A stretch of DNA of 10,332 nt from Bog-532 sp036495425 (GTDB lineage: Bacteria > Actinomycetota > Actinomycetes > Streptosporangiales > Streptosporangiaceae), in contig DASXMW010000054.1 in NCBI GenBank assembly GCA_036495425.1, forward strand, positions 1 through 10,332, given 5' to 3'. This document shows, piece after piece, positions 1-6,498 of the stretch (position 1 is its first letter; each line of letters opens with the position of its first letter). A model generated the notes under the pieces. It was not told the DNA's origin. It saw nothing but the letters and a program-made list of their open reading frames with translations, and ran no database searches. Position numbers and translations under genes: made by a program.

Positions 1-173
1 CGCCCCGGGAATCGGAGATGGCGGCGCTGATCGAGCAGGCGCTGTCCAACCGGCAGATCGCCGAGCGGCTGGTGCTGTCCGAACGCACGGTGGAAACCCA
101 CGTCCGCAGCATCCTGGCCAAGCTCGGCTACTCCACCCGCACCGAGATCGCCACCTGGTCGCTGCGGCGGTAA
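1..173 (+). CDS. LuxR-family transcriptional regulator, C-terminal HTH (5' truncated by window)
   Basis: Only the last 56 or so codons are present, read in the frame that ends at TAA 171-173. They form a complete LuxR/NarL helix-turn-helix: an RESEMAALI start (the usual T/SxRE element), then ALSNRQIAERL, then the recognition helix LSERTVETHVRSILAKLG, ending YSTRTEIATWSLRR. The domain binds DNA as a dimer. The ending 'RTEIATW' at the extreme C-terminus is typical of large multidomain LuxR regulators (ATPase or TPR type) rather than of short two-component response regulators; this is family knowledge and cannot be confirmed without the upstream part. It is separated from the next sense gene by 83 bases holding an antisense AraC-like remnant, so it is probably not the partner of the downstream kinase. 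Confidence 0.85.
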   Translation, partial: PRESEMAALIEQALSNRQIAERLVLSERTVETHVRSILAKLGYSTRTEIATWSLRR

Positions 174-176
174 CGG

Positions 177-242
177 CCGGGTGATCAGGTACTCCAGCGG
201 CGGCTGGCCGACCAGGGCCCGGAACCGGGCCGCGAACGCGGT
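177..242 (-). pseudogene. Remnant of an AraC-family regulator C-terminus
   Basis: On the minus strand, reading down from base 242, the codons give TAFAARFRALVGQPP followed by LEYLITR. This matches the second helix-turn-helix and end of AraC/XylS regulators (usual pattern: xxAFxRxFRxxxGxxPxxYLxRWR). It is about 22 codons long. It is preceded in frame by a TAG (complement of 243-245), and the match stops where the LuxR stop codon lies. No start, no upstream half and no further AraC homology are visible in the flanking genes, so this looks like a decayed scrap of a regulator once transcribed toward the LuxR gene. A chance match of an antisense frame is possible, but the ordered motif with the GQPP turn makes that less likely. 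Confidence 0.5.
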
Positions 243-256
243 CTAACGTGGTCCTC

Positions 257-700
257 ATGAAGGACAGCTCCTACGAGCAGATCGCCAACCTGATCGCCCG
301 CTACGCCTTCGCCACCGACGACGGGGACTTCGCGGCGCTCGGTGACCTGTTCGCGCACGGTTCGTTCCGGCTCAACGACGGGCCGCCGGTGCACGGCGCG
401 GCCGCGGTCACCGCGCTGGCCCACCGGGCCCTGCAGACCTACCCGGACGGCACACCCCGGACCCGGCACGTCACCACCAACCTGCTCATCGACGCCGACG
501 ACCAGGCCGGCACGGCCCGCTCGCGGTCCTACTTCACCGTGTTCCAGAGCCTGCCGGACCTGCCGCTGCAGCCGATCGCGGCCGGCCACTACCAGGATCG
601 CTTCAGCCGCGACGGCGGCGTCTGGCGGTTCGCCGACCGGACCGTCAGCACCGACTTCACCGGCGACACCAGCCACCACGTCCGCCCGGCGGCGCACTGA
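257..700 (+). CDS. SnoaL-like / NTF2-fold protein (nuclear transport factor 2 family)
   Basis: A 147-residue protein, the usual length for single-domain SnoaL_4 proteins. The N-terminal helix EQIANLIARYAFATDDGDFAAL and the following LFAHGSFRLNDG are the standard opening of this alpha+beta cone fold. The middle TRHVTTNLLIDADD and RSYFTVFQ strands, then AAGHYQDRF and the closing GGVWRFADRTVSTDFTGD, follow the family order. Members are small cytosolic enzymes (cyclases, dehydratases, isomerases) or ligand-binding proteins, and sequence alone does not tell the substrate. There is no signal peptide or membrane segment. I chose ATG 257 over the in-frame GTG 248 because the family helix begins right after it. 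Neither start has a clear ribosome site, so a leaderless or weakly translated message is possible. It stands alone between a regulator end and a kinase gene. Confidence 0.88.
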   Translation: MKDSSYEQIANLIARYAFATDDGDFAALGDLFAHGSFRLNDGPPVHGAAAVTALAHRALQTYPDGTPRTRHVTTNLLIDADDQAGTARSRSYFTVFQSLPDLPLQPIAAGHYQDRFSRDGGVWRFADRTVSTDFTGDTSHHVRPAAH

Positions 701-711
701 TCCAGCCCGGC

Positions 712-755
712 CTGGCGCCGGCGGGTGGCCGTGGGCGGGTGGCGGCCGGCGCCAG
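712..755 (+). terminator. Perfect 11-bp inverted repeat downstream of the SnoaL-like gene
   Basis: CTGGCGCCGGC (712-722) is exactly complementary to GCCGGCGCCAG (745-755), with a 22-base loop, starting 11 bases after the SnoaL-like stop. There is no T-run, but high-GC actinobacteria commonly use GC-only hairpins as terminators. The hairpin also lies directly upstream of the kinase A leader, so it could equally be an operator or a leader structure for that gene. Confidence 0.42.
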
Positions 756-758
756 CGA

Positions 759-783
759 GGGAACGGCATCAGGGCTTACCGTG
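759..783 (+). promoter_or_regulatory. Possible ECF-type promoter for kinase A
   Basis: GGGAAC at 759-764 and CGTG at 780-783 are 15 bases apart, resembling the GGAAC / CGT(T/C) elements of ECF sigma promoters. The spacing is at the short edge of the usual range and one -10 base differs. TACCGT (778-783) alternatively resembles a housekeeping -10. The call is weak and made only because an ECF sigma gene lies in the same window. Confidence 0.2.
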
Positions 784-796
784 GATGTCAGCCCTG
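770..796 (+). promoter_or_regulatory. Inverted repeat in the kinase A leader (operator or RNA hairpin candidate)
   Basis: CAGGGCT (770-776) and AGCCCTG (790-796) form a perfect 7-bp inverted repeat around a 13-base centre, ending eight bases before ATG 805 and touching the G-rich ribosome site. The roughly 20-bp centre-to-centre arm spacing suits a dimeric HTH regulator. As RNA it could also mask the ribosome site. The half-site AGCCCT recurs at 6576-6581 in the leader of kinase B. Confidence 0.3.
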
Positions 797-804
797 GGGG
801 GAGT

Positions 805-2391
805 ATGCGCGTCACCGTCCGTGCCCTGCTGACCGCTGCGGCGATGGCTGGCGCGGCGGCCGAGGTGTGGGCCGTGCGTGCAGGCTGGTCCTGGGTTTCC
901 GCCACGCTTGACCTGATGGCGGGCTGGTCGCTGATGGCGGCGGCCGGCTGGGCCGTCCACGTGACGGCCGGCTGCCGGACGCTGCTCGGGTTGTCCGGGG
1001 TGTGCTGGTTTCTGGCTACTCCGCAGGTCGTCCCGGGGCCGGTGGGCCGGGTCGCGGTGCTGCTGGGCGCGGTGTGGCTGGCGCCGCTGGCCGCGGCGTT
1101 GCTCGGTGCGCCGAAGGCCGCGCCCGCCCGTCCTTTCTCGCGCGCCGCAGTGGCGGCCGTCCTGGTCCGGGCGCTGCCGGCCCTGGCTGGGATCGGCTGG
1201 CTGACCGCCGCGACCGGCGGCGCCCTGGCCACCGCCGCACTCCTGGACCGCGCCCGCGCTGCCGTCCGGGGGCCGCGAGCGGCGGCCGGGGCCCTGGGCC
1301 TGCTGCTCGGCGCCGCCGGCGTGCTGCAGGCGGTGGCCGGACGGGGATCGTCGCTTGAACGGCTGGTCGCAGCGGCGGTGGCGGGATGCGGCCTGGCGAT
1401 GCTGACGGTCCGGCCGGCCCGGGTGGCTACGGACCGCGGGTTCACCGGGCTCGTCGTTGAGCTGGGCGAGACGAGGGACGCGCTGTCGCTCGAACGGCGG
1501 CTCGCGCGGGCCGTCGGCGATCCGCGGCTCCGGCTGCTCTATCAGCTGGCGCCGGGCCTGCCGTTCGTGACCGTGTCGGGGCGGCCGGCCGGGGCCACGC
1601 CAGCGGGCCGGGCCGTCACCGCGATGGGCCGGTCCGGCCCGGTGGTGGCCGCTCTTGAGCACGATCGCTCCGTTCTGGAAGATCCACGCTTGCGAGAGGC
1701 GGTCCTGGCCGTGGGCAGGCTCGCGGTCCGGCGGCTGATGCGCGCATCCGAGGCGGCCGGGCAATCGATCGATCTCGCCGAGTCCCGCCGGCGGCTGGTG
1801 GAGGCGGAGGAGGCGGCGCGGCAGCAGTTCGCCAGCGATGTGACCGGCGGGCCGGGCCAGGCCCTTTCCCGGTGCATCGCCACGCTCGAGGAGGCGCTGG
1901 CCGCGACACCCCCCGTCCTGCGGGCCGACGTCGCGGCGGCGCGAGCGGCTGGGCGGGCCGCCCAGGACGAGCTGGCCCGGATCGCGGCCGGGGACGCGGA
2001 CCGGATGCTCGGGCGCGGTGGTCTCACGGCGGCGTTGCTGGATCTGGCCCGTTCGGTGGGAGCCGAGGCCACGGTGAGCATCGACGGCGAGATCGGCCAC
2101 GACGTGGCGGTGGCCGCCTGGTTCGCTGCGTCGGAGGCCGTCGCGAACGCGCTCAAGTACGCGGGACCGGCCCGGATCTGGCTCAGCGCGGTCACCGAGG
2201 CGGGCGGCTTGCGGGTGCGGGTGACCGACGACGGCGTCGGTGGGGCCGATCCCGGCGGCCGCGGGCTGCGCGGGTTGTCCAAGCGCCTGGCCGAGTGCGG
2301 AGGCCGGTTGCAGGTGCTCGGTGAGGAACGGGGCGGCACCAGCGTGGTGGCCGACCTGCCGCTGAGCCATGGCCAGGGTGCGCCCGGGTGA
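805..2391 (+). CDS. NarL-family sensor histidine kinase homologue lacking the phospho-acceptor His (kinase A)
   Basis: A 528-residue membrane protein. Residues about 5-205 are a run of hydrophobic helices (roughly six or seven). Residues about 225-310 are the GAF-like linker usual in this subfamily (VGDPRLRLLYQ, PVVAALEHD). A coiled-coil lead-in (SRRRLVEAEEAARQQF) runs into the HisKA_3 dimerisation helix. There the canonical ERDLHDGAQQRL reads ASDVTGGPGQAL: Thr347 replaces the phospho-acceptor His and Gly348 replaces the Asp of the phosphatase motif. The HATPase_c domain looks fully intact: N box SEAVANALKYA (Asn448), G1 box VTDDGVGGAD (475-482), G2 loop GRGLRGLSKRL (485-495), and final GGTSV. 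It should therefore bind ATP but cannot phosphorylate itself at the normal site. ATG 805 was chosen because GGGGGG lies just upstream and the first helix follows; in-frame GTGs at 739 and 781 are alternatives. No response regulator follows. The next plus-strand signalling genes are kinase B and its regulator, 4.2 kb downstream. Confidence 0.87.
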   Translation: MRVTVRALLTAAAMAGAAAEVWAVRAGWSWVSATLDLMAGWSLMAAAGWAVHVTAGCRTLLGLSGVCWFLATPQVVPGPVGRVAVLLGAVWLAPLAAALLGAPKAAPARPFSRAAVAAVLVRALPALAGIGWLTAATGGALATAALLDRARAAVRGPRAAAGALGLLLGAAGVLQAVAGRGSSLERLVAAAVAGCGLAMLTVRPARVATDRGFTGLVVELGETRDALSLERRLARAVGDPRLRLLYQLAPGLPFVTVSGRPAGATPAGRAVTAMGRSGPVVAALEHDRSVLEDPRLREAVLAVGRLAVRRLMRASEAAGQSIDLAESRRRLVEAEEAARQQFASDVTGGPGQALSRCIATLEEALAATPPVLRADVAAARAAGRAAQDELARIAAGDADRMLGRGGLTAALLDLARSVGAEATVSIDGEIGHDVAVAAWFAASEAVANALKYAGPARIWLSAVTEAGGLRVRVTDDGVGGADPGGRGLRGLSKRLAECGGRLQVLGEERGGTSVVADLPLSHGQGAPG

Positions 2392-2439
2392 GGAAGCCGG
2401 GCGGGGCAGTGCTGGCCGGCGCGCGCCTCACGGCCCGCG

Positions 2440-2465
2440 CCAGCCAGCGACCTGCCGCTGGTTGG
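2440..2465. terminator. Bidirectional hairpin between convergent genes
   Basis: CCAGCCAGCG (2440-2449) pairs with CGCTGGTTGG (2456-2465) over ten positions with one G-U in RNA, around a 6-base loop. It sits midway in the 114-base gap between the convergent ends of kinase A (2391) and the propeller gene (2506), where a shared terminator is expected. There is no clear T-run on either side. A weaker bulged inverted repeat (GCTGGC... / CGCGCCAGC) lies just to its left and shares the CCAGC arm. Confidence 0.5.
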
Positions 2466-2505
2466 GGTTCCATCCAGGGCGAACTACCCGGCCCGGTGGC
2501 CGGCG

Positions 2506-4845
2506 TCACCCGCGAAAGACCGACACCGACCCGGCCTGGAATCCGTCGGCCACGTAGACCGTGTTGACCGGCGGGCTCACGGCCAGCCCGGACGGCGCCG
2601 ACCCGACCGCCTGCTCGCGGAGGGGGGTACCGCATCCGCTGGTGACCGAGGCGTTGCAGCGCGAACCGTCCAGGACCGTCACCGCCGCGCTGGCGAAGTC
2701 GATGACGTAGATCCGGCCGGTGGCGGCGTTCACCGCCGCGAGCAGCGGCGCCCCGCCGGTGACCGCGGTCGGGAAGCTCCGGCCGCAGCCGGCGGTGTCG
2801 GTGCCGTTGCAGGTGGCGCCGTTGATCACCGACAGCGAGCCGGGTGAGTCGCCGTTGGCGTTGTTGACGACGTAGACCGTGTGAGTGTGGTCGTTCACGG
2901 CCACGCCGGAGGGCCCGGACCCGACCGTCACGGTCGCGGCCAGGTGCGAGCAACCGGAATGGCTGGTGCCGTTGCAGGCCGCTCCGTTGATCACGGACAT
3001 CGTGTGCCCGCTGAACGACGAGGCCCCTGAATTGGGCGCGTAAACGGTGTCGGTGGCCGTGCTGACGGCCAGGATGACGGTGCCGTCGGGCACCTTGACC
3101 ACGGCCGGGCTCTGCCCGCAGCCGGAACTGCGGGTGGCGTTGCAGGTCGCGGTGCTGACGACCGCGATCCGGTTGGCCTGGCTGCCGTAGGACACGTACA
3201 GGGTCCGGGTGACGGGGTTGATCACCGGCGTGTTCGGGGCCGCGCCGACCTTGATCACCGGCGGGTGCTGCGCGCAGCCAGCGGTGTCACGGGCGTTGCA
3301 GTTGCCGGTGTTGATCACGGCGACGGTGCCGCCCTCCGGATCGGCCGCGTACAGGGTGTGGGTGGTGCGATCGACCGCGCTGACGTTGGCCATCGGGTGT
3401 CCCACCGGGATCTCCGCGACCGGCGCGCAGCCGGTGAGGCGGCCGGCCTGGCAGGTGGCGCTGTTGAGCACATCGATCTGGGGACGGCTGCTGTGGCCGG
3501 CGTAGATGGTGCCGGTGGCCGGGTCGGCCGAGATGGTCGACTCGTGGTCCGGCACGCTCGGCGCCTCGGTGCGGCACCCGGTCGTCCGCGTCGCGTTGCA
3601 GTCGCGGACGCTCACGACCGACATGACGTTGCTGCCTCCGATGTTCACCACGTACGCCGAGCCGGTCTGGGGGGCCAGCGCGAACTGGTTCGGGAACGCG
3701 AGGTATCCGGGACCATGATGCGGTGACGCCTGCGCATCCCGGATCCGGCCCTGGCAGCCGGACGTGGACGTGCCGTTGCAGGTCGTGGTGTTGATGGCCG
3801 ACAGCGTGTCGTCGACCGAGTTGAGCGTGAAGGCCGTGTCCCGGGCCGGATCGACCGCTACGAATGCGGGCCCCGCCCCGGTGGTCACCGCCGGCCAGGT
3901 GCGGCCGCAGTCCGAACTGACCCGCGCATTGCAGCGGGCACCATTGATGACCGAGACCGTCCCGTCGTTGCCGCCGGTGACGTAGACGGCGTGACTGGCC
4001 TGGTCGACAGCGGCCCAGGCGGCCCCGCTGCCCACCGTGGTGGTACGCGGAACCTGGCCGCAGCCACTGCCGCGCGTGCCGTTGCAGGTGGACCCGTCGA
4101 TCACCGACACGGTGTTGCCGTCGCCCGAGCCGTTGTTGACCGCGTAGACGGTGTCGGTGGCCACGTCGACCGCGAGCGCGGCCGGTCCCTGGCCGTCGCT
4201 CACCTTCCGGACGGGCCGGTCACATCCGCGGGTCGTCGCGGCGTTGCAAGCGGCCACGTCGATCGCGTCGACGGCGCCCTTCAGGTCGGCCACGTACAGG
4301 GTGTGCGTGGCCGGGTTGAGCGCGGCGGCGACGACGAACCCGCCCAGCTTGATCGTGGCCCGCGGTTTCCCGCACCCCGCGGTCACCCGGGCGTTGCATC
4401 GGGCCCCGTCCACCACCGATACGGTGCCGTCGTTACCGTCGGTGACGCTGTTCGTCACGTAGATCGTGTCGGTCGCTTCGTCCACGACCGCCGCGTTGGG
4501 GCTGACACCGACCGTGGCCCGGGCCACCGGCTTGCACCCCGATCTCACCTTGGCGTTGCAGGTGGCGGCGTTGATCACGTCCAGTACGTGGGCTGGCTGG
4601 CCCGACCGGCAGAAGCTGTCCGGGCACTGGAGCGGGACATAGAGCGTCCCGGTCCGGGCGTTCACCGCCGGCGTGCCCGGGCTGCCGTCGAGCACGATTG
4701 ATCCGAAGGTCGTCCGCTGGCCGTCCAGGGCGGCTGGGGATGCGGCGTGGCCACCAGCCGACGAACAGGCGGCGGCCAGGGCCAGCATCACGATGGTGAG
4801 GGCCAGACGCCAGGTCCACGACCGGCCGGTCCGGTGAGATTTCAT
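2506..4845 (-). CDS. Secreted lipoprotein with 14 YncE-like beta-propeller repeats and 13 Cx7C pairs
   Basis: A 779-residue protein. Residues 1-27 are a signal peptide (basic MKSHRTGR, hydrophobic core, then ALAAAC), suggesting lipidation at Cys27, although Ala at -3 is a less usual lipobox residue. The rest is repeats of about 50 residues, each with a Gly-Pro-like turn, an 'AVDxATDTVYVxN' strand pair and 'GTVSVINGATCNAT'. I count 14 such strands (GTLYVPL first, NTVYVAD last), which fits two seven-bladed propellers or one very large ring. Between blades the motif CN(A/G)xxxxGC occurs 13 times, always Cys-x7-Cys, from Cys96 to about Cys738; deviants are CQAGRLTGC and CNARVSSDC. These pairs probably form one small disulfide loop per blade, which suits an exported protein. 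YVTN/YncE propellers are binding or scaffold proteins with mostly unknown ligands, and no catalytic residues are evident. ATG 4845 has a strong AAGGAGA five bases upstream; an in-frame upstream extension lacks one. Confidence 0.92.
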   Translation of the reverse strand: MKSHRTGRSWTWRLALTIVMLALAAACSSAGGHAASPAALDGQRTTFGSIVLDGSPGTPAVNARTGTLYVPLQCPDSFCRSGQPAHVLDVINAATCNAKVRSGCKPVARATVGVSPNAAVVDEATDTIYVTNSVTDGNDGTVSVVDGARCNARVTAGCGKPRATIKLGGFVVAAALNPATHTLYVADLKGAVDAIDVAACNAATTRGCDRPVRKVSDGQGPAALAVDVATDTVYAVNNGSGDGNTVSVIDGSTCNGTRGSGCGQVPRTTTVGSGAAWAAVDQASHAVYVTGGNDGTVSVINGARCNARVSSDCGRTWPAVTTGAGPAFVAVDPARDTAFTLNSVDDTLSAINTTTCNGTSTSGCQGRIRDAQASPHHGPGYLAFPNQFALAPQTGSAYVVNIGGSNVMSVVSVRDCNATRTTGCRTEAPSVPDHESTISADPATGTIYAGHSSRPQIDVLNSATCQAGRLTGCAPVAEIPVGHPMANVSAVDRTTHTLYAADPEGGTVAVINTGNCNARDTAGCAQHPPVIKVGAAPNTPVINPVTRTLYVSYGSQANRIAVVSTATCNATRSSGCGQSPAVVKVPDGTVILAVSTATDTVYAPNSGASSFSGHTMSVINGAACNGTSHSGCSHLAATVTVGSGPSGVAVNDHTHTVYVVNNANGDSPGSLSVINGATCNGTDTAGCGRSFPTAVTGGAPLLAAVNAATGRIYVIDFASAAVTVLDGSRCNASVTSGCGTPLREQAVGSAPSGLAVSPPVNTVYVADGFQAGSVSVFRG
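2509..4707 (-). repeat. Internal tandem repeats encoding 14 propeller blades
   Basis: The gene is built from diverged units of roughly 150-160 bases. Each carries the codons for a TCNA/TCNG...GC loop, seen on the plus strand as recurring GCCGTTGCAGGT- or GCGTTGCAG-like strings. Mean spacing between the first Cys codons of successive motifs is about 159 bases. Protein-level similarity is clear, but DNA identity is only patchy, so the array is old and not a recent slippage product. Confidence 0.8.
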
Positions 4846-4850
4846 GTGTT

Positions 4851-4857
4851 TCTCCTT
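4851..4857 (-). promoter_or_regulatory. Ribosome binding site of the propeller gene
   Basis: AAGGAGA on the minus strand lies five bases before ATG 4845. This is one of the best Shine-Dalgarno matches in the window and decides the start in favour of the MKSHRTGR signal peptide. Confidence 0.82.
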
Positions 4858-4863
4858 GGGCGT

Positions 4864-4880
4864 GCCTCGACCAGCGAGGC
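4864..4880 (-). promoter_or_regulatory. Hairpin or operator in the leader of the propeller gene
   Basis: GCCTCG (4864-4869) and CGAGGC (4875-4880) form a perfect 6-bp inverted repeat around a 5-base loop, seven bases upstream of the ribosome site. There is no T-run after it, so it is not an obvious terminator. It may be a leader hairpin or a short operator. The remaining 110 bases up to the solute-binding gene show nothing else I can support, so co-transcription of the two lipoprotein genes is possible. Confidence 0.3.
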
Positions 4881-4992
4881 TCGATCGGGCAGCTCCGGCC
4901 CCGGCCGCGGGCATGGCGGACAGAACTCACGGCAGGCGGGAGGCGCGGCGGGATTTACGCGGGACGGTGGCCGGGGCGGCGGCCGGGCTGGT

Positions 4993-6498
4993 TCAGCTCA
5001 GCTTTCGCCACGGGCGGGAGGTGTCCCATCCGGCCCCGGACACCGGGTGCCAGGTGAGCAGGCCATGGAACAGCTCGAAGGTGAAGGCCGTGGGGACCGA
5101 CCCGTTGTTCTGGTTGACCTCGGGTATCAGGGTCACCCGCGGGCCGCGGACGGAGACGGTCCCGACCTCGACCGGGTCCTGGGGCCGCCAGTCCTTGTTG
5201 AAGCTGGCGCTGGGCTCACTGGGATTCATGTTGAGCTGCACCGGGTGATAGAGCGCGTAGCGTCCGTCCCGGATGGCCAGCCGGAACGTCCCGGCGTTGC
5301 CGCAGTCGGTGCAGTCTCCCGAGGCCGCCACCTCGGCCTGGGTGATCGTGATGCCGTAGGTGCCGTCCAGGACCTTGGTCGGGGAGGGGAAGTCCCGGAC
5401 TCCGTGGCAGGTGGCCCAGGCATCGGTCCGGGGCTCGGCGGTGGCCAGGCTGCCGATCCGGTCGACGGCCAGGGCGGTCTGCGCGTCGGCGGCAAGATTG
5501 GCGTAGGTGGCCGCCTCGGCCGCCTGCAGGGCGCTGAGCTGCGGTGCGGTGACGGCCAGCGGCTTCAGCCCCTGGCCGCACAGCGTTCCCCACATCGCGC
5601 TATCACCAGCGCTGGTCGCCTCGGAGGCGGCCGCCTGCTGGGCGGCCTGCCGCAGCCAGGCGGCGTCGCGGGCCGGCAGATGACCCAGCCGGGCCGAGTT
5701 GGCCGCGAAGGTGACGGTCTTGGCGAACAGCGGGGCGTTGACCACCACGTACGGGGCCAGGCCGGGGTAGTCGTGGCTCATGGCGTTGACCGGGTTGGAC
5801 TCGATCGCGGTCAGCTTGCCGTCCCGCAGCGCCTGCTCGGCGGCCCCGTCGGACCGCAGGCCGGTCACCGGTGTCGCCCCCAGCGCGGTGAGGACCTCGC
5901 TGGTGGTGGCGGAATCGTTGATCCTGATCCTGGCCCCCGCGTACTGGGCCGGGGTGGTCAGCGGCCGGGTCGAGTACAGGTACCGGACGCTGTCCGGGGC
6001 GATCGCCAGCCCGGTGATCCCGGCGGGCTTGAGCGTGGCCAGCAGCCCGGCGGCCACCGGCCCGGTGCTGGCGGCATCGAGCAGTTCCCGGCTGGCGACC
6101 AGGAACGGATCCTGGTAGGCCCGGAAGGCGCTGATCCCCAGACTCTCCCAGGCTCGCGAGCCGACGTCGGCGACGTCCAGCTTCCCCTTCTTCAGGTCGG
6201 CCGCGACCGTCTGATCGACGCTGGGCGAATCGTAGTCGGACTGCACCGTACGGACCTTGAGGTGCCCGCCGGAATCCCGGTTGACCAGGCTGGCGAACGT
6301 GCCGTCGACCCGGAGCAGGTCGGCGCTGGCGAAGGTCAGCGTGATGGTGCCGGCCGGCGCGGCCGGCGGGGCGCCGCCGGCCTTTCCGGTACCAGCGCCG
6401 CCGCAGGCCGCCACCAGCAGGGCGCCCATCACCGCCAGCGCCGCCGCCGGCCGTAGCGCCAGAACACGGATGATCGCAGGTACTCGCATACTGCTCAC
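4993..6498 (-). CDS. TRAP (DctP)-type solute-binding lipoprotein with C-terminal beta domain
   Basis: A 501-residue protein. The signal peptide ends in a good lipobox, LLVAAC, placing the lipidated Cys at 32, followed by a flexible Gly/Ala/Pro linker. Residues about 50-345 follow the DctP fold: ITLTFASAD, the LKKGKLDVADVGSRAW segment, the YAGARIRINDSATTSEVLTALGATPV hinge with the family's conserved basic residue, and the GKLTAIESNPVNAM segment. Residues about 375-501 form a second, beta-rich domain that begins LDGTYGITIT, contains CTDCG (396-400), and ends FHGLLTWHPVSGAGWD...PWRKL. This resembles the extra domain seen on some actinobacterial DctP proteins. TRAP binding proteins carry small organic acids to DctQ/DctM membrane subunits, but no such genes are visible here. 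GTG 6498 is chosen because GGAGGGGGA lies eight bases upstream; ATG 6489 is the alternative. It is divergent from kinase B, which makes a sensing role plausible. The ligand is unknown. Confidence 0.88.
   Translation of the reverse strand: MSSMRVPAIIRVLALRPAAALAVMGALLVAACGGAGTGKAGGAPPAAPAGTITLTFASADLLRVDGTFASLVNRDSGGHLKVRTVQSDYDSPSVDQTVAADLKKGKLDVADVGSRAWESLGISAFRAYQDPFLVASRELLDAASTGPVAAGLLATLKPAGITGLAIAPDSVRYLYSTRPLTTPAQYAGARIRINDSATTSEVLTALGATPVTGLRSDGAAEQALRDGKLTAIESNPVNAMSHDYPGLAPYVVVNAPLFAKTVTFAANSARLGHLPARDAAWLRQAAQQAAASEATSAGDSAMWGTLCGQGLKPLAVTAPQLSALQAAEAATYANLAADAQTALAVDRIGSLATAEPRTDAWATCHGVRDFPSPTKVLDGTYGITITQAEVAASGDCTDCGNAGTFRLAIRDGRYALYHPVQLNMNPSEPSASFNKDWRPQDPVEVGTVSVRGPRVTLIPEVNQNNGSVPTAFTFELFHGLLTWHPVSGAGWDTSRPWRKLS

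Noticed and set aside
185..769. Minus-strand frame of 194 codons over the SnoaL-like gene
   Set aside because: Composition is that of a shadow frame. It is also not the frame that contains the AraC-like remnant, so it does not represent that gene.
769..2370. 533-codon minus-strand open frame opposite kinase A
   Set aside because: Low-complexity Arg/Gly/Pro/His composition and no recognisable motif, while the opposite strand carries a clear HATPase domain.
805..2391. Kinase A as a plain decaying pseudogene
   Set aside because: There are no frameshifts or stops, and all ATP-binding motifs are intact. The lesion is confined to the phospho-acceptor site.
2509..4707. Regularly spaced repeats that could suggest a CRISPR array
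   Set aside because: The repeats are diverged coding units of about 159 bases translating into propeller blades, not short identical repeats with unique spacers.
4747..6456. 569-codon plus-strand open frame opposite the solute-binding protein gene
   Set aside because: It is Gly/Arg/Pro-rich with no domain pattern, and is antisense to a gene with signal peptide, ribosome site and family motifs. It is a GC-driven shadow.
4993..6498. A complete TRAP transporter operon
   Set aside because: Only the binding protein is present; no DctQ or DctM membrane subunit is encoded in the window.
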